The notes under the pieces: generated by a model
Database searches by the model: none
Seen by the model: only the letters and a program-made list of their open reading frames with translations
What the model was told of the DNA's origin: nothing
Shown: positions 6,565 to 14,088 of the stretch, in pieces
Position numbering within the stretch: position 1 is the first letter of the stretch
Layout of the letters: each line of letters opens with the position of its first letter
Translations under genes and position numbers: made by a program
Origin: an uncultured Actinotalea sp.
GTDB lineage: Bacteria > Actinomycetota > Actinomycetes > Actinomycetales > Cellulomonadaceae
Assembly: GCF_946885855.1 (NCBI RefSeq)
Contig: NZ_CAMPHH010000062.1
Coordinates: 1 to 14,088, forward strand
Direction: 5' to 3'
DNA length: 14,088 nucleotides

Positions 6565-7217
6565 TCCTCTTCTCCCGAGCGCGCAGCCGCGCCGAGCAGC
6601 CGCCAGCCCTGGGGTGTGGGTACGACCTCGACCGTGAAGACGCCTTCGCCGGCTGGCTCCTCAGTCACGAGCAGGTCTTCTGCGTCGTACTGCCGGACCG
6701 CAGCCGAGCTGTAGACCAGATCGACAGCAAAGATGGCCATCGAGGGATCCGTCGCCACGACCGAGGCGTCGCCGAACTCGAACGCTCCGCCATCCATGCG
6801 TCCGCCGCCGCCGTAGACGTCCGTGACCCAGTCCCGGATGTTCGCGCAGAAACCGCAGTCGGACGTCGTCAGGCGGTCCCACTCGGCGAGGTCTCCGCTG
6901 GCGACCGCGTAGTGGGCGACGCGGAGCGCGTACTCCGCCGCGGCGATGGCGCCGGCCTCGTCGGGCTGGTCCATCTCGGGCGGTCGCTCCGGTGCGGTCA
7001 CCGGCTCGGGAGTCGGCGTCGGCGACGGCGTCGGGGTGACCGGAGGCGACGTCGTCACGGCGTCGGTGGGGAGGGGGTCGGGCTGCGCGTCCGGCCCCGT
7101 GCACCCCGTGAGCGCGAGCACCGCGAGCGCGACCGCGACGACCGGCCGCCGTCTCCTGTGCCGCCCTGCACCCGTGCGGCGCGCACACCGCTCCTGCTGA
7201 AACGCCCCCTGTCTCAT
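6561..7217 (-). CDS. DUF6318 family lipoprotein
   Basis: Surface lipoprotein of 218 aa. An Arg-rich n-region is followed by a hydrophobic segment (26-37) and the lipobox LTGC with lipidated C39. Residues about 45-75 are a Pro/Thr/Ser linker with TPTP repeats that holds the domain off the membrane. The C-terminal domain (about 78-215) matches DUF6318, a family of actinobacterial lipoproteins: PEMDQPDEAGAIAAAEY, the SGDLAEWD segment and a CGFC motif (C121 and C124). The fold resembles SnoaL/NTF2-like domains but the ligand is unknown. The GC content of the 3' half is visibly lower than that of neighbouring genes. The gene is first in a two-gene operon with the PKD protein. The ATG at 7217 gives an n-region of 25 residues, long but acceptable. 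Confidence 0.85.
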   Translation of the reverse strand: MRQGAFQQERCARRTGAGRHRRRRPVVAVALAVLALTGCTGPDAQPDPLPTDAVTTSPPVTPTPSPTPTPEPVTAPERPPEMDQPDEAGAIAAAEYALRVAHYAVASGDLAEWDRLTTSDCGFCANIRDWVTDVYGGGGRMDGGAFEFGDASVVATDPSMAIFAVDLVYSSAAVRQYDAEDLLVTEEPAGEGVFTVEVVPTPQGWRLLGAAARSGEEE

Positions 7218-7226
7218 GGGAACCGG

Positions 7227-7232
7227 ACCCTA
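7227..7232 (-). promoter_or_regulatory. -10 box TAGGGT for the DUF6318-PKD operon
   Basis: On the minus strand TAGGGT ends 9 nt before the ATG at 7217. Transcription would start within about 3 nt of the start codon, giving an essentially leaderless or very short-leader mRNA. No Shine-Dalgarno sequence is apparent. The 115-nt gap to adnA holds this promoter and no further gene. Confidence 0.45.
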
Positions 7233-7332
7233 GCGGGGCGACGCAGCCGTGCGAAGGGCCGGTCCATGACCTGTGGAGAGCGCTGGGGCCCGTCGAGCGG
7301 TCGTGTCGGTGGCCTGTGATGGGATCGGCGCC

Positions 7333-10300
7333 GTGCCGCTGACCCTGCTCCCGCCGTCGTCCGTGACGCCGTCGCCCGTGCTGGACGACGTGCAGCGCGC
7401 GGTGCTCGCGCACCGCGGTCCGGCGCTGCTGGTCCGCGGGGCGGCGGGCACCGGCAAGACGACGACGGCCCTCGGGCTCGCGGTGGACCGCGTCAGCTCG
7501 GGGTCCCTGGCACCGGAGGACGTCCTGCTGCTCGCGCCCACCCGGCGGGCCGCGGCACGCCTCCGGGACGAGCTGTCGGCGCGGCTGGTCCGCACGACGG
7601 GTCAGCCTGTGGTCCGGACCGCCGCCTCGGCGGCGTTCTCCGTGCTCCGCGCGCGGGCGTCGCTCCTCGGGGAGCCCCCGCCCGCCCTCATCACCGGCCC
7701 GGAGCAGGACCTCGTGCTGGCGGACCTGCTCGAGGGACACGCGGCCGGGGAGGGCGCGGCGGTGCGCTGGCCGGCCTCGGTCCCCCGCGACGCTCTCGGG
7801 CTGCGGGCCTTCCGGGACGAGCTCCGTGACCTCCTCATGCGGGCGGCGGAGCGGGGTCTGCGACCGGAGGACCTCGAGCGGCTCGGCCGCCGGCACCACC
7901 GGCCCGAGTGGGTCGCCGCCGCGACCGTGTACGACGAGTACCTCGCGGTCACGCGGCTGCGGACCGGGACGCCCGACCTCGGGAGCCGCTTCGACCCGGC
8001 CGTCGTCGTCGACGAGGCGGCCGAGGCGCTGCGCGCCTGGGAGCGCGAGGTGCCGGCGGCGGCCCGGCCGCGCTGGTCCCTCGTCGTCGTCGACGACTAC
8101 CAGGAGGCGACGGCGGCGACCGCGCGGCTGCTGCACGCCGTCGTGGAGGGCGGCGCGGACCTGGTGCTCCTCGCGGACCCCGACAGCGCCGTCCAGACCT
8201 TCCGGGGCGCCTCGCCGGGGCTGGTGGACCGCGCGTCGGTCGGGCCGGTGGCGAGCGAGCTCGGCGCGTTCGGCGCGGACGAGCTGACGCTGCCGGTGGT
8301 GCGCCGCCACGGCGCTGCGTTGCGCGCCGCCGTCAGCGGCGTGACCCGGCACATCCACGGCCCCGACCGCGCCTCCCGGGTCGCCTCGGCGGCCGAGGAC
8401 GCCCCGCCCGGTGAGGTCCGGGTGGCGCTCCTGCGCTCACCCGCGCAGGAGGCGGCGTACGTCGCCTCGGTCCTGCGCTCCGCACGGCTGCACGAGGACC
8501 TGCCGTGGAACAGGATGGCCGTGATCGTCCGCTCCGGGGCGCAGGTCGGCGAGCTGCGCCGCGCGCTCCTGGGGGCCCAGGTGCCGGTGACCGTGGTCGG
8601 CAGCGACCTGCCGCTGCGGGCCGAGCCGGCGGTGCGCCCCCTCCTGCTCGCCGCGGCGTGCGCGATCGCGGTCGAGCCCCCGTCCGCCGACGACGTCGCG
8701 ACGCTGCTCACCTCACCGCTCGGCGGGCTGGACTCCGTGGGCCTGCGGCGGTTGCGGCGGACGCTGCGCGCCGAGGAGGTCACGCTCGGCGGGGGGAGGG
8801 CGAGCGACGCGCTGCTCGTGGAGCTGGTGACCGAGCCCGACCGGGTCGACGCCCTGCCGGCGGCGGTCCGTCGGCCCGTCCGCCGCGTGGTCGACGTCCT
8901 GACCGCTGCGGCCCGGGCGGCCCAGGCGGCGGACGCGACGGTGCTCGACGTGCTGTGGGCGGTGTGGGACACGGCGGGGCTGGCGGAGACGTGGCGGCGG
9001 GTCGCGCTCGCCGGCGGCCCGGCGGGTGCCCGCGCCGACCGGGAGCTCGACGCCGTCCTGGCCCTGTTCAAGGCGGCCGAGCAGTTCGTCGACCGGTTGC
9101 CCCGGGCACCGGTGACCGCCTTCCTGGAGCACCTGCAGTCGCAGGACCTGCCCGCGGACAGCCTGGCCGCCCAGGGTGACACCACGCAGGCGGTCGCCCT
9201 GCTCACCGCCGCGGGCGCGGCCGGGGGGGAGTGGGACCTCGTCGTGGTGGCCGGGGTGCAGGAGGGCACCTGGCCGGACCTGCGCCTGCGCGACTCCATG
9301 CTCGGCGCCCAGCAGCTCGTCGACCTCCTCGCAGGCCGGGGCGCGCCCGGGACCCAGGACGCCGGGGCAGCCCGGACCGCCGTCCTCGACGACGAGCTGC
9401 GCGCCTTCGCGGTGGCGGTCTCCCGCGCGACCACGCGGCTCCTGGTCACCGCCGTCGACGACGCCGACCACCAGCCCTCGGCCTTCCTGGACCTCGTGGA
9501 CCCGGCGCCCGACGACGACGAGGCGGACCGGGACCGCCACGTGACCGTGCCGGGTTCCCTCGACCTGCGCGGGACGGTCGCCCGCGTCCGGGCGCTGCTG
9601 GAGGAGGCCGCCGGCCAGGGTGACGTCGACGGCGCCCACCGTGCCGCCGCGCTGCTCGCTCGCCTGGCCCACGAGGAGGTGCCCGGCGCGCACCCGGACA
9701 CCTGGACCGGTGTGCGCCCGGACTCCACCGCGGCCCCGCTGTGGGAGCCCGGTGCCACCGTGACCCTCTCGCCGTCCCGGCTCGAGGCGGTGTCCACCTG
9801 CGCCCTGCGCTGGGCCCTGGAGGAGGCCGGCGGCCGCCCCGGTCGCTCGGGCGAGCAGTCGCTGGGGACCCTGCTGCACGAGGTCGCCGCCGCGGTGCCC
9901 GACGGCGACCAGTCCCGGCTGGAGGAGGAGCTCGACCGCCGGTGGCCGCGCCTCGGGCTCACGGAGGGCTGGATCGCCGCCGCGCAACGCCGCCGGGCCG
10001 ACAAGATGCTCGACCACCTCGGTCGCTACCTGCGCTCCGGGCACGAGGTCGTCGCGGTCGAGCGGGAGTTCGAGGTCGACCTCGGGGGCGTGGTGCTGCG
10101 CGGCGCGGTCGACCGTCTCGAACGCCTCGGGCACGCCGACGACGGCGCGGCGCTCGTCCGCGTCGTCGACCTCAAGACCGGCCGCAGCGCCGCCTCGCAG
10201 GACGAGACAGGACGGCACGCCCAGCTGGGCGCGTACCAGGTGGCGGTCGAGGCGGGTGCCTTCGAGGACCTCGTCGGCGGGCCGGCGCGCAGCGCCGGCG

Positions 10301-10524
10301 CCGCGCTCGTGTACGTCGGCACGACGAACAAGAACGTCACGCTCCGGAACCAGACCGCCCTCGCGGAGGACCCCGAGCCGCAGTGGGCGGCCGCCCTCGT
10401 CGAGGAGGTGGCCGGCACCGTGAGCCGCTCCGTCATGGCAGCCCGGGAGAACGCCCTGTGCCGCGTCTGCCCCGTGCGGCGCTCGTGCCCGCTGCAGGAC
10501 GAGGGCCGGACGGTGGGCGCGTGA
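7333..10524 (+). CDS. adnA: AdnA-type helicase-nuclease subunit (UvrD-like motor, Fe-S RecB-like nuclease)
   Basis: Subunit of the AdnAB heterodimer that resects DNA double-strand breaks in actinobacteria. The protein has 1063 aa from the GTG at 7333. Motor: Walker A GAAGTGKTT (36-44, K42), motif II DDYQE (254-258) in place of DEYQD, motif III around 277-290, and motif V TAAGAAGGEW (625-634) in place of the usual TxHxxKGLEW. The motor therefore looks weakened. Nuclease: H849, D927, D946-L-K948, Q964 and Y968 form an intact RecB-type active site. Cysteines C823, C1043, C1046 and C1052 (C...Cx2Cx5C) fit an AddB-like [4Fe-4S] cluster. An open frame extends back to 7273, but codons between 7273 and 7332 contain many A/T third positions (GCT, CGT, CGA, TGT, GAT), unlike the gene, so I prefer 7333. 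The adnB start overlaps its stop by 4 bp. Confidence 0.93.
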   Translation: MPLTLLPPSSVTPSPVLDDVQRAVLAHRGPALLVRGAAGTGKTTTALGLAVDRVSSGSLAPEDVLLLAPTRRAAARLRDELSARLVRTTGQPVVRTAASAAFSVLRARASLLGEPPPALITGPEQDLVLADLLEGHAAGEGAAVRWPASVPRDALGLRAFRDELRDLLMRAAERGLRPEDLERLGRRHHRPEWVAAATVYDEYLAVTRLRTGTPDLGSRFDPAVVVDEAAEALRAWEREVPAAARPRWSLVVVDDYQEATAATARLLHAVVEGGADLVLLADPDSAVQTFRGASPGLVDRASVGPVASELGAFGADELTLPVVRRHGAALRAAVSGVTRHIHGPDRASRVASAAEDAPPGEVRVALLRSPAQEAAYVASVLRSARLHEDLPWNRMAVIVRSGAQVGELRRALLGAQVPVTVVGSDLPLRAEPAVRPLLLAAACAIAVEPPSADDVATLLTSPLGGLDSVGLRRLRRTLRAEEVTLGGGRASDALLVELVTEPDRVDALPAAVRRPVRRVVDVLTAAARAAQAADATVLDVLWAVWDTAGLAETWRRVALAGGPAGARADRELDAVLALFKAAEQFVDRLPRAPVTAFLEHLQSQDLPADSLAAQGDTTQAVALLTAAGAAGGEWDLVVVAGVQEGTWPDLRLRDSMLGAQQLVDLLAGRGAPGTQDAGAARTAVLDDELRAFAVAVSRATTRLLVTAVDDADHQPSAFLDLVDPAPDDDEADRDRHVTVPGSLDLRGTVARVRALLEEAAGQGDVDGAHRAAALLARLAHEEVPGAHPDTWTGVRPDSTAAPLWEPGATVTLSPSRLEAVSTCALRWALEEAGGRPGRSGEQSLGTLLHEVAAAVPDGDQSRLEEELDRRWPRLGLTEGWIAAAQRRRADKMLDHLGRYLRSGHEVVAVEREFEVDLGGVVLRGAVDRLERLGHADDGAALVRVVDLKTGRSAASQDETGRHAQLGAYQVAVEAGAFEDLVGGPARSAGAALVYVGTTNKNVTLRNQTALAEDPEPQWAAALVEEVAGTVSRSVMAARENALCRVCPVRRSCPLQDEGRTVGA

Positions 10525-13500
10525 CCGCCACCACCGGGGCCGTCGGCGGCGCGGGACGTGGTCCGCGTGCGGACGCGCCCCGAGCCCTGAGCGCCGCCGA
10601 GATCGCCGAGCGTCTGGGCCAGCACGCGCCCACGCCCGAGCAGGTCGCCGTCATCGAGGCGCCGCTCGAGCCCCTCCTCGTCGTCGCCGGTGCCGGGTCG
10701 GGCAAGACGGAGACGATGTCCGCCCGTGTCGTGCACCTCATCGCCAACGGGCTGGTGGCCCCCGACCGGATCCTCGGGCTCACCTTCACGCGCAAGGCCG
10801 CCGGCGAGCTGTCCGAGCGCGTGCGTCGGCGGCTGCGGACCCTGCGCCGCCGGGGGATCGGTGCCGAGGGTTCCGCGCTCGTGGCGCCCACCATCTCCAC
10901 GTACAACGCGTACGCGTCCGGACTGGTCAGCGACCACGCCCTCCGCCTCGGGATCGAGCCCGGGTCCCGGCTGCTCGGCGAGGCCGCGCGCTGGCAGCTC
11001 GCCTACGACGTGGTCGAGCACTGGGCCGCCGACCTCGGCCTGGACCTGGCTGCCTCGACCGTGACCGCGGCGGTGCTGGACCTCGCCGGCGCCCTCGGTG
11101 AGCACCTGTGCGAGCCCCACCAGCTCCGCGCGGAGGCCGAGCGGCTCGTCGATGTCCTCGCCGCCGTGCCCCCCGGCGACAAGCCCCGCGCCACCCACCG
11201 CACGGAGGTGCAGAGGGTCGTCACCTCGCTGCGCGACCGCGCGGCGCTCGTCGACCTCGTCGTGGAGTTCACCGACCGCAAGCGTGCTGGTGACCTCATC
11301 GACTTCTCGGACCAGGTCGCCATCGCCGCCCGGCTCGCGCGGGAGGTGCCGGAGGTCGGTCGGACCGAGCGGGACCGGTTCGCCGTCGTCCTCCTCGACG
11401 AGTACCAGGACACCTCCGTCGCGCAGCTGCAGCTGCTCGGCCACCTGTTCGGCGGTGCCGGTGAGGGCGCGGGCCACGCCGTCACGGCGGTCGGCGACCC
11501 CCACCAGTCGATCTACGGCTGGCGCGGCGCGAGCGCCGGCGGTCTGGAGCGGTTCCCGGAGCAGTTCCCGGTGCGGACGCCGGACGGCAGCCGCCCGGCC
11601 CGTGTCCTGGCCCTGTCGACGTCCTGGCGCAACGACCACGCCGTCCTCGCCGCGGCGAACGTCGTCGCCGGCCCCCTGCGCGAACGCAGCCACGGCGTCA
11701 CCCTCCCCGTCCTCACGGCACGCCCCGGCGCCGGGACGGGCGAGGTCGCGGTGGCGATGCACCCCACGGTCGAGGACGAGGCCCGCGCCGTCGCGGAGTT
11801 CGTCGCCGACCGGAGGGCCGCACTCACCGCCGTGCGTGAGACTGAAGCCGTCGCCGGCGGTCCCGCGACCCCGGAGCCGGTCACGGCCGCGGTCCTGTGC
11901 CGCAAGCGCTCGCAGTTCGCGCTGCTGCACACGGCGCTGCGTGAGGCGGGGCTCCCCGTCGAGGTCGTCGGCCTCGGTGGACTGCTGAGCACACCGGAGG
12001 TGGTGGACCTCGTCGCGACGCTCGAGGTGGTGCACGACCCGGCCCGCGGCGACTCGCTCATGCGCCTCCTGACCGGGCCGCGGCTGCGCCTCGGGATCGC
12101 GGACCTCGTCGCTCTCGGGGAGTGGGCCGGGGAGCAGGTGCGCCGCGCCCGGCGCGCCGCGGAGCGTCGGGGCGGCACCGCCGACGGCGGCCGCCCCGGC
12201 AACACCGTCGGGGCCCAGGGCACCAACGACGACGACGGCGGAGCCGGCGCCACCGACGGCGGCCGGCCCGGCGCGTCCGGGGTCACCCCGGCGCTCGAGA
12301 CGGAGCCGGACGTGGTCGACGAGCGCAGCATCGTGGATGCCCTCGACGAGCTGCCGCCGCCGGGCTGGACCAGCGCGCGCGGGCGCAGCCTGTCCGAGGC
12401 GGGCCGCGCGCGGCTCGCGGAGCTCGCGACGGTCCTGCGGGCGCTGCGGCAGCAGACGTTCCTGCCGGTCGTCGATCTCGTCGCGGAGACCGAACGGCTG
12501 CTCGGCCTCGACATCGAGGTCACCGCCGTCCCCGGCCGGGCGCCCGCCACGGCGCGCGCGAACCTCGACGCCTTCCGGGCCGTGGCCGCCTCGTTCGGGG
12601 ACGCCGCCGACGTCGCCGGGGTCGGGGCCTTCCTCGCCTGGCTCGACGCCGCCCAGTCGGAGGAGCGCGGGCTCGAGGCCCCCGTCGCGGAGATGGACCC
12701 GGGTGCCGTGCAGCTGCTCACGGTGCACGCATCGAAGGGGCTGGAGTGGGACGTCGTCGCCGTGCCCGGCATGGTCGAGGGCACCTTCCCGGACAAGACC
12801 AAGACCCACGGCTGGATCACCGAGCGCGGGAGCCTGCCCACCTCCCTGCGTGGGGACCGGGACAGCCTGCCGGAGCTGCGGCTGAGCGGGGTGCAGGACC
12901 TCGCGGACCTCCACGGAAGGCTGGAAACGTTCAAGCACGACCACGCCACCCACCTGCGCCTGGAGGAGCGCCGGCTCGCCTACGTCGCCGTCACCCGCGC
13001 CCGCAGCCACCTCCTGCTGTCGGGCTCCTGGTGGCGCGACGGGAGCAGGCCGACGACGGCGTCCCCCTTCCTCGAGGACGTGGCGGGAGCGGAGGAGGTC
13101 GCCGCCGAACGGTTGACGTGGGCGGAACCTCCGGTCGCCGGCCCGGACGGCACCCCCCCGGTCAAGCCGGAACCGCCGGTGGTGGAGCCGCCGACGTGGC
13201 CGCTCCTGGCCCCCCTCGGTCCGGCTCGTCAGGAGCGCGTCCTGCGCGCCGCCCAGGCCGTGCTCGACGCCCTCCGCACCGGATCCGTCCCGGCGGAGGA
13301 CCCTGTGGGGGTCGCCGCCCACGTCGGCGGACCGCCGCGCCGCCGGGACGACGAGCTCGACCGGCTCGAGGCCCTCGTCGACGTCCTGCTCGACGAACGC
13401 CGCCGGCAGCGCGCCGAGCGGTCCACCGTCGGTCTGCCCGCCCACCTGTCGGCCTCGGCCGTCGTCCGGCTCGCGGCCGACCGCCAGGAGTTCGCGCGCC

Positions 13501-14033
13501 AGCTGCGCCGCCCCGTGCCGACGGCGCCGTCCGTCCACGCCCGGCGCGGCACCGCCTTCCACGCCTGGGTCGAGCAGTGGTTCGGGCGGGCCGCGCTCGT
13601 GGACCTCGACGCCCTCCCCGGCGCCGACGACGACTCGGCGACCGACGACGCGGCCCTCGCCGCGCTGCAGCGCACCTTCCTCGCCTCGCAGTGGGCCGCG
13701 CGGACGCCCTTGGCGATCGAGGTCGACGTCGAGACGCCCGTCGGCGGGCTGGTCGTCCGCTCCCGCATCGACGCGGTGTTCCCCGAGCCGGGCGGCGTCG
13801 TCGTCGTCGACTGGAAGACCGGGCGGCCGCCGACGGACCCGGACGCGCTGCGGACGCGCGTGCTCCAGCTCGGCCTGTACCGACTGGCGTGGTCGCGGTG
13901 GCGCGGGACGCCGCTGGACCAGGTCGCGGCGGCGTTCTACTACGTGGGCAGCGGCGAGACGTTGCGACCCGACCGGCTGCCCGACGCCGACGAGCTCGAC
14001 GCGATCATCCGCGGAGGAGGCTGGACCCCCTAG
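10521..14033 (+). CDS. adnB: AdnB-type helicase-nuclease subunit (UvrD-like motor plus RecB-like nuclease)
   Basis: Lead-motor subunit of the AdnAB resection complex, 1170 aa from the GTG at 10521, which overlaps the adnA TGA (GTGA), so translation is probably coupled. All SF1A motor motifs look canonical: Walker A GAGSGKT (57-63, K62), TFTRKAAGEL, DEYQDTS (293-299), GDPHQSIYGWRG (325-336), LSTSWRND, TVHASKGLEW (734-743) and YVAVTRAR (821-828). The C-terminal nuclease keeps H1014, D1084, D1097-W-K1099, Q1116 and Y1120. It lacks the four-Cys Fe-S pattern seen in AdnA. A disordered Gly/Asp/Arg/Pro-rich insertion (about 551-590) sits in the motor's second half and includes a duplicated DGGRPG unit. 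An upstream open frame back to 9741 is only shadow over adnA. From mycobacterial work, the AdnB motor powers translocation and each subunit's nuclease cuts one strand; that is family knowledge, not visible here. Confidence 0.95.
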   Translation: MTATTGAVGGAGRGPRADAPRALSAAEIAERLGQHAPTPEQVAVIEAPLEPLLVVAGAGSGKTETMSARVVHLIANGLVAPDRILGLTFTRKAAGELSERVRRRLRTLRRRGIGAEGSALVAPTISTYNAYASGLVSDHALRLGIEPGSRLLGEAARWQLAYDVVEHWAADLGLDLAASTVTAAVLDLAGALGEHLCEPHQLRAEAERLVDVLAAVPPGDKPRATHRTEVQRVVTSLRDRAALVDLVVEFTDRKRAGDLIDFSDQVAIAARLAREVPEVGRTERDRFAVVLLDEYQDTSVAQLQLLGHLFGGAGEGAGHAVTAVGDPHQSIYGWRGASAGGLERFPEQFPVRTPDGSRPARVLALSTSWRNDHAVLAAANVVAGPLRERSHGVTLPVLTARPGAGTGEVAVAMHPTVEDEARAVAEFVADRRAALTAVRETEAVAGGPATPEPVTAAVLCRKRSQFALLHTALREAGLPVEVVGLGGLLSTPEVVDLVATLEVVHDPARGDSLMRLLTGPRLRLGIADLVALGEWAGEQVRRARRAAERRGGTADGGRPGNTVGAQGTNDDDGGAGATDGGRPGASGVTPALETEPDVVDERSIVDALDELPPPGWTSARGRSLSEAGRARLAELATVLRALRQQTFLPVVDLVAETERLLGLDIEVTAVPGRAPATARANLDAFRAVAASFGDAADVAGVGAFLAWLDAAQSEERGLEAPVAEMDPGAVQLLTVHASKGLEWDVVAVPGMVEGTFPDKTKTHGWITERGSLPTSLRGDRDSLPELRLSGVQDLADLHGRLETFKHDHATHLRLEERRLAYVAVTRARSHLLLSGSWWRDGSRPTTASPFLEDVAGAEEVAAERLTWAEPPVAGPDGTPPVKPEPPVVEPPTWPLLAPLGPARQERVLRAAQAVLDALRTGSVPAEDPVGVAAHVGGPPRRRDDELDRLEALVDVLLDERRRQRAERSTVGLPAHLSASAVVRLAADRQEFARQLRRPVPTAPSVHARRGTAFHAWVEQWFGRAALVDLDALPGADDDSATDDAALAALQRTFLASQWAARTPLAIEVDVETPVGGLVVRSRIDAVFPEPGGVVVVDWKTGRPPTDPDALRTRVLQLGLYRLAWSRWRGTPLDQVAAAFYYVGSGETLRPDRLPDADELDAIIRGGGWTP

Positions 14034-14074
14034 GCGGACCGGTCGTCGCCGCGGTCAGCGTCCGCGGTCCGCCT
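14032..14074. terminator. Possible terminator hairpin after adnB
   Basis: AGGCGGACCG (14032-14041) and CGGTCCGCCT (14065-14074) form a perfect 10-bp inverted repeat with a 23-nt loop. The left arm begins inside the adnB stop codon. There is no U-tract, and a competing CCGCGG pair lies inside the loop, so this is tentative. Confidence 0.35.
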
Positions 14075-14088
14075 GGTCGCCGTCGTCG
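14055..14088 (-). CDS. Possible 3' end of a convergent gene (partial)
   Basis: On the minus strand an open frame enters from the right edge and ends with TGA at 14057-14055. The visible codons read DDGDQADRGR-stop, all ending in G or C except one, like a hydrophilic C-terminus of a real gene. Only about ten residues are visible, so the product cannot be named, and chance open reading is possible in such GC-rich DNA. Confidence 0.25.
   Translation of the reverse strand, partial: DDGDQADRGR

Noticed and set aside
8097..10004. Long Ser/Arg-rich minus-strand open frame over adnA
   Set aside because: Its composition is biased, no domain is recognisable, and it is fully opposite the conserved AdnA coding sequence.
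9741..10520. Upstream in-frame extension of adnB
   Set aside because: It overlaps the adnA nuclease domain in another frame and its translation is low-complexity. The GTGA overlap at 10521 and the beginning of the conserved motor region shortly after fix the true start.
10026..13562. Minus-strand open frame of more than 1100 codons antisense to adnA/adnB
   Set aside because: It lies opposite two genes with complete helicase and nuclease motifs. Its translation is low-complexity R/G/A/V/E-rich with no recognisable domain, as expected for antisense frames in DNA with extreme GC at third positions.
1..14088. CRISPR array, insertion sequence, tRNA, rRNA or defence island
   Set aside because: No regularly spaced repeats, transposase or integrase motifs, cloverleaf-like sequences or rRNA signatures were found. 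AdnAB can act on broken or foreign DNA, but it is a core repair complex here and not part of a visible defence locus.

Overview
The window comes from a very GC-rich actinobacterial chromosome. Third codon positions in the real genes are almost all G or C, several genes appear to start from leaderless transcripts, and the gene content is actinobacterial (DUF3107, DUF3152, MiaE_2-type ferritin-like protein, AdnA/AdnB). A DUF6318 lipoprotein next to a PKD-domain secreted protein suggests Micrococcales, perhaps a Cellulomonas relative. This is inference from gene content; no rRNA or marker gene was available.

Layout, left to right. A perfect 54-bp palindrome (1-54) lies just downstream of a DEAD-box RNA helicase gene (69-1784, minus). 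A 290-bp divergent intergenic region separates the helicase from a MiaE_2/ferritin-like protein gene (2075-2851, plus), which converges on a DUF3107 gene (2862-3086, minus). Next come a TetR-family regulator gene (3221-3883, minus), a divergent DUF3152 secreted or membrane-anchored metzincin-like protease gene (3949-4866, plus), a bulged hairpin terminator (4901-4925) and a heme oxygenase gene (4928-5611, minus). A two-gene minus-strand operon follows: a DUF6318 lipoprotein (6561-7217), then a PKD-domain secreted protein (5686-6564), overlapping by 4 bp. The right half (7333-14033, plus) is a second 4-bp-overlapping operon encoding the two motor-nuclease subunits AdnA and AdnB. The last bases may hold the 3' end of a convergent minus-strand gene.

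As I recall it, the order helicase / MiaE_2 / DUF3107 / TetR / DUF3152 / adnA / adnB, with its relative orientations, matches the Mycobacterium tuberculosis block Rv3211 to Rv3201c read in reverse. Most of the window is therefore conserved actinobacterial core. The heme oxygenase gene and the DUF6318-PKD pair occupy the position where mycobacteria carry moeZ/moeB1 and a few other genes, so they are the lineage-specific part.

Functionally, AdnAB is expected to resect DNA double-strand breaks, the helicase to remodel RNA, and the heme oxygenase to release iron from heme. The DUF3152 protease, lipoprotein and PKD protein act outside the membrane. I see no CRISPR array, transposase, integrase, tRNA or rRNA. 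The best candidates for something undescribed are the DUF6318-PKD pair, the two mutually exclusive hairpins upstream of the heme oxygenase, and the set of apparently leaderless starts with identical spacing.
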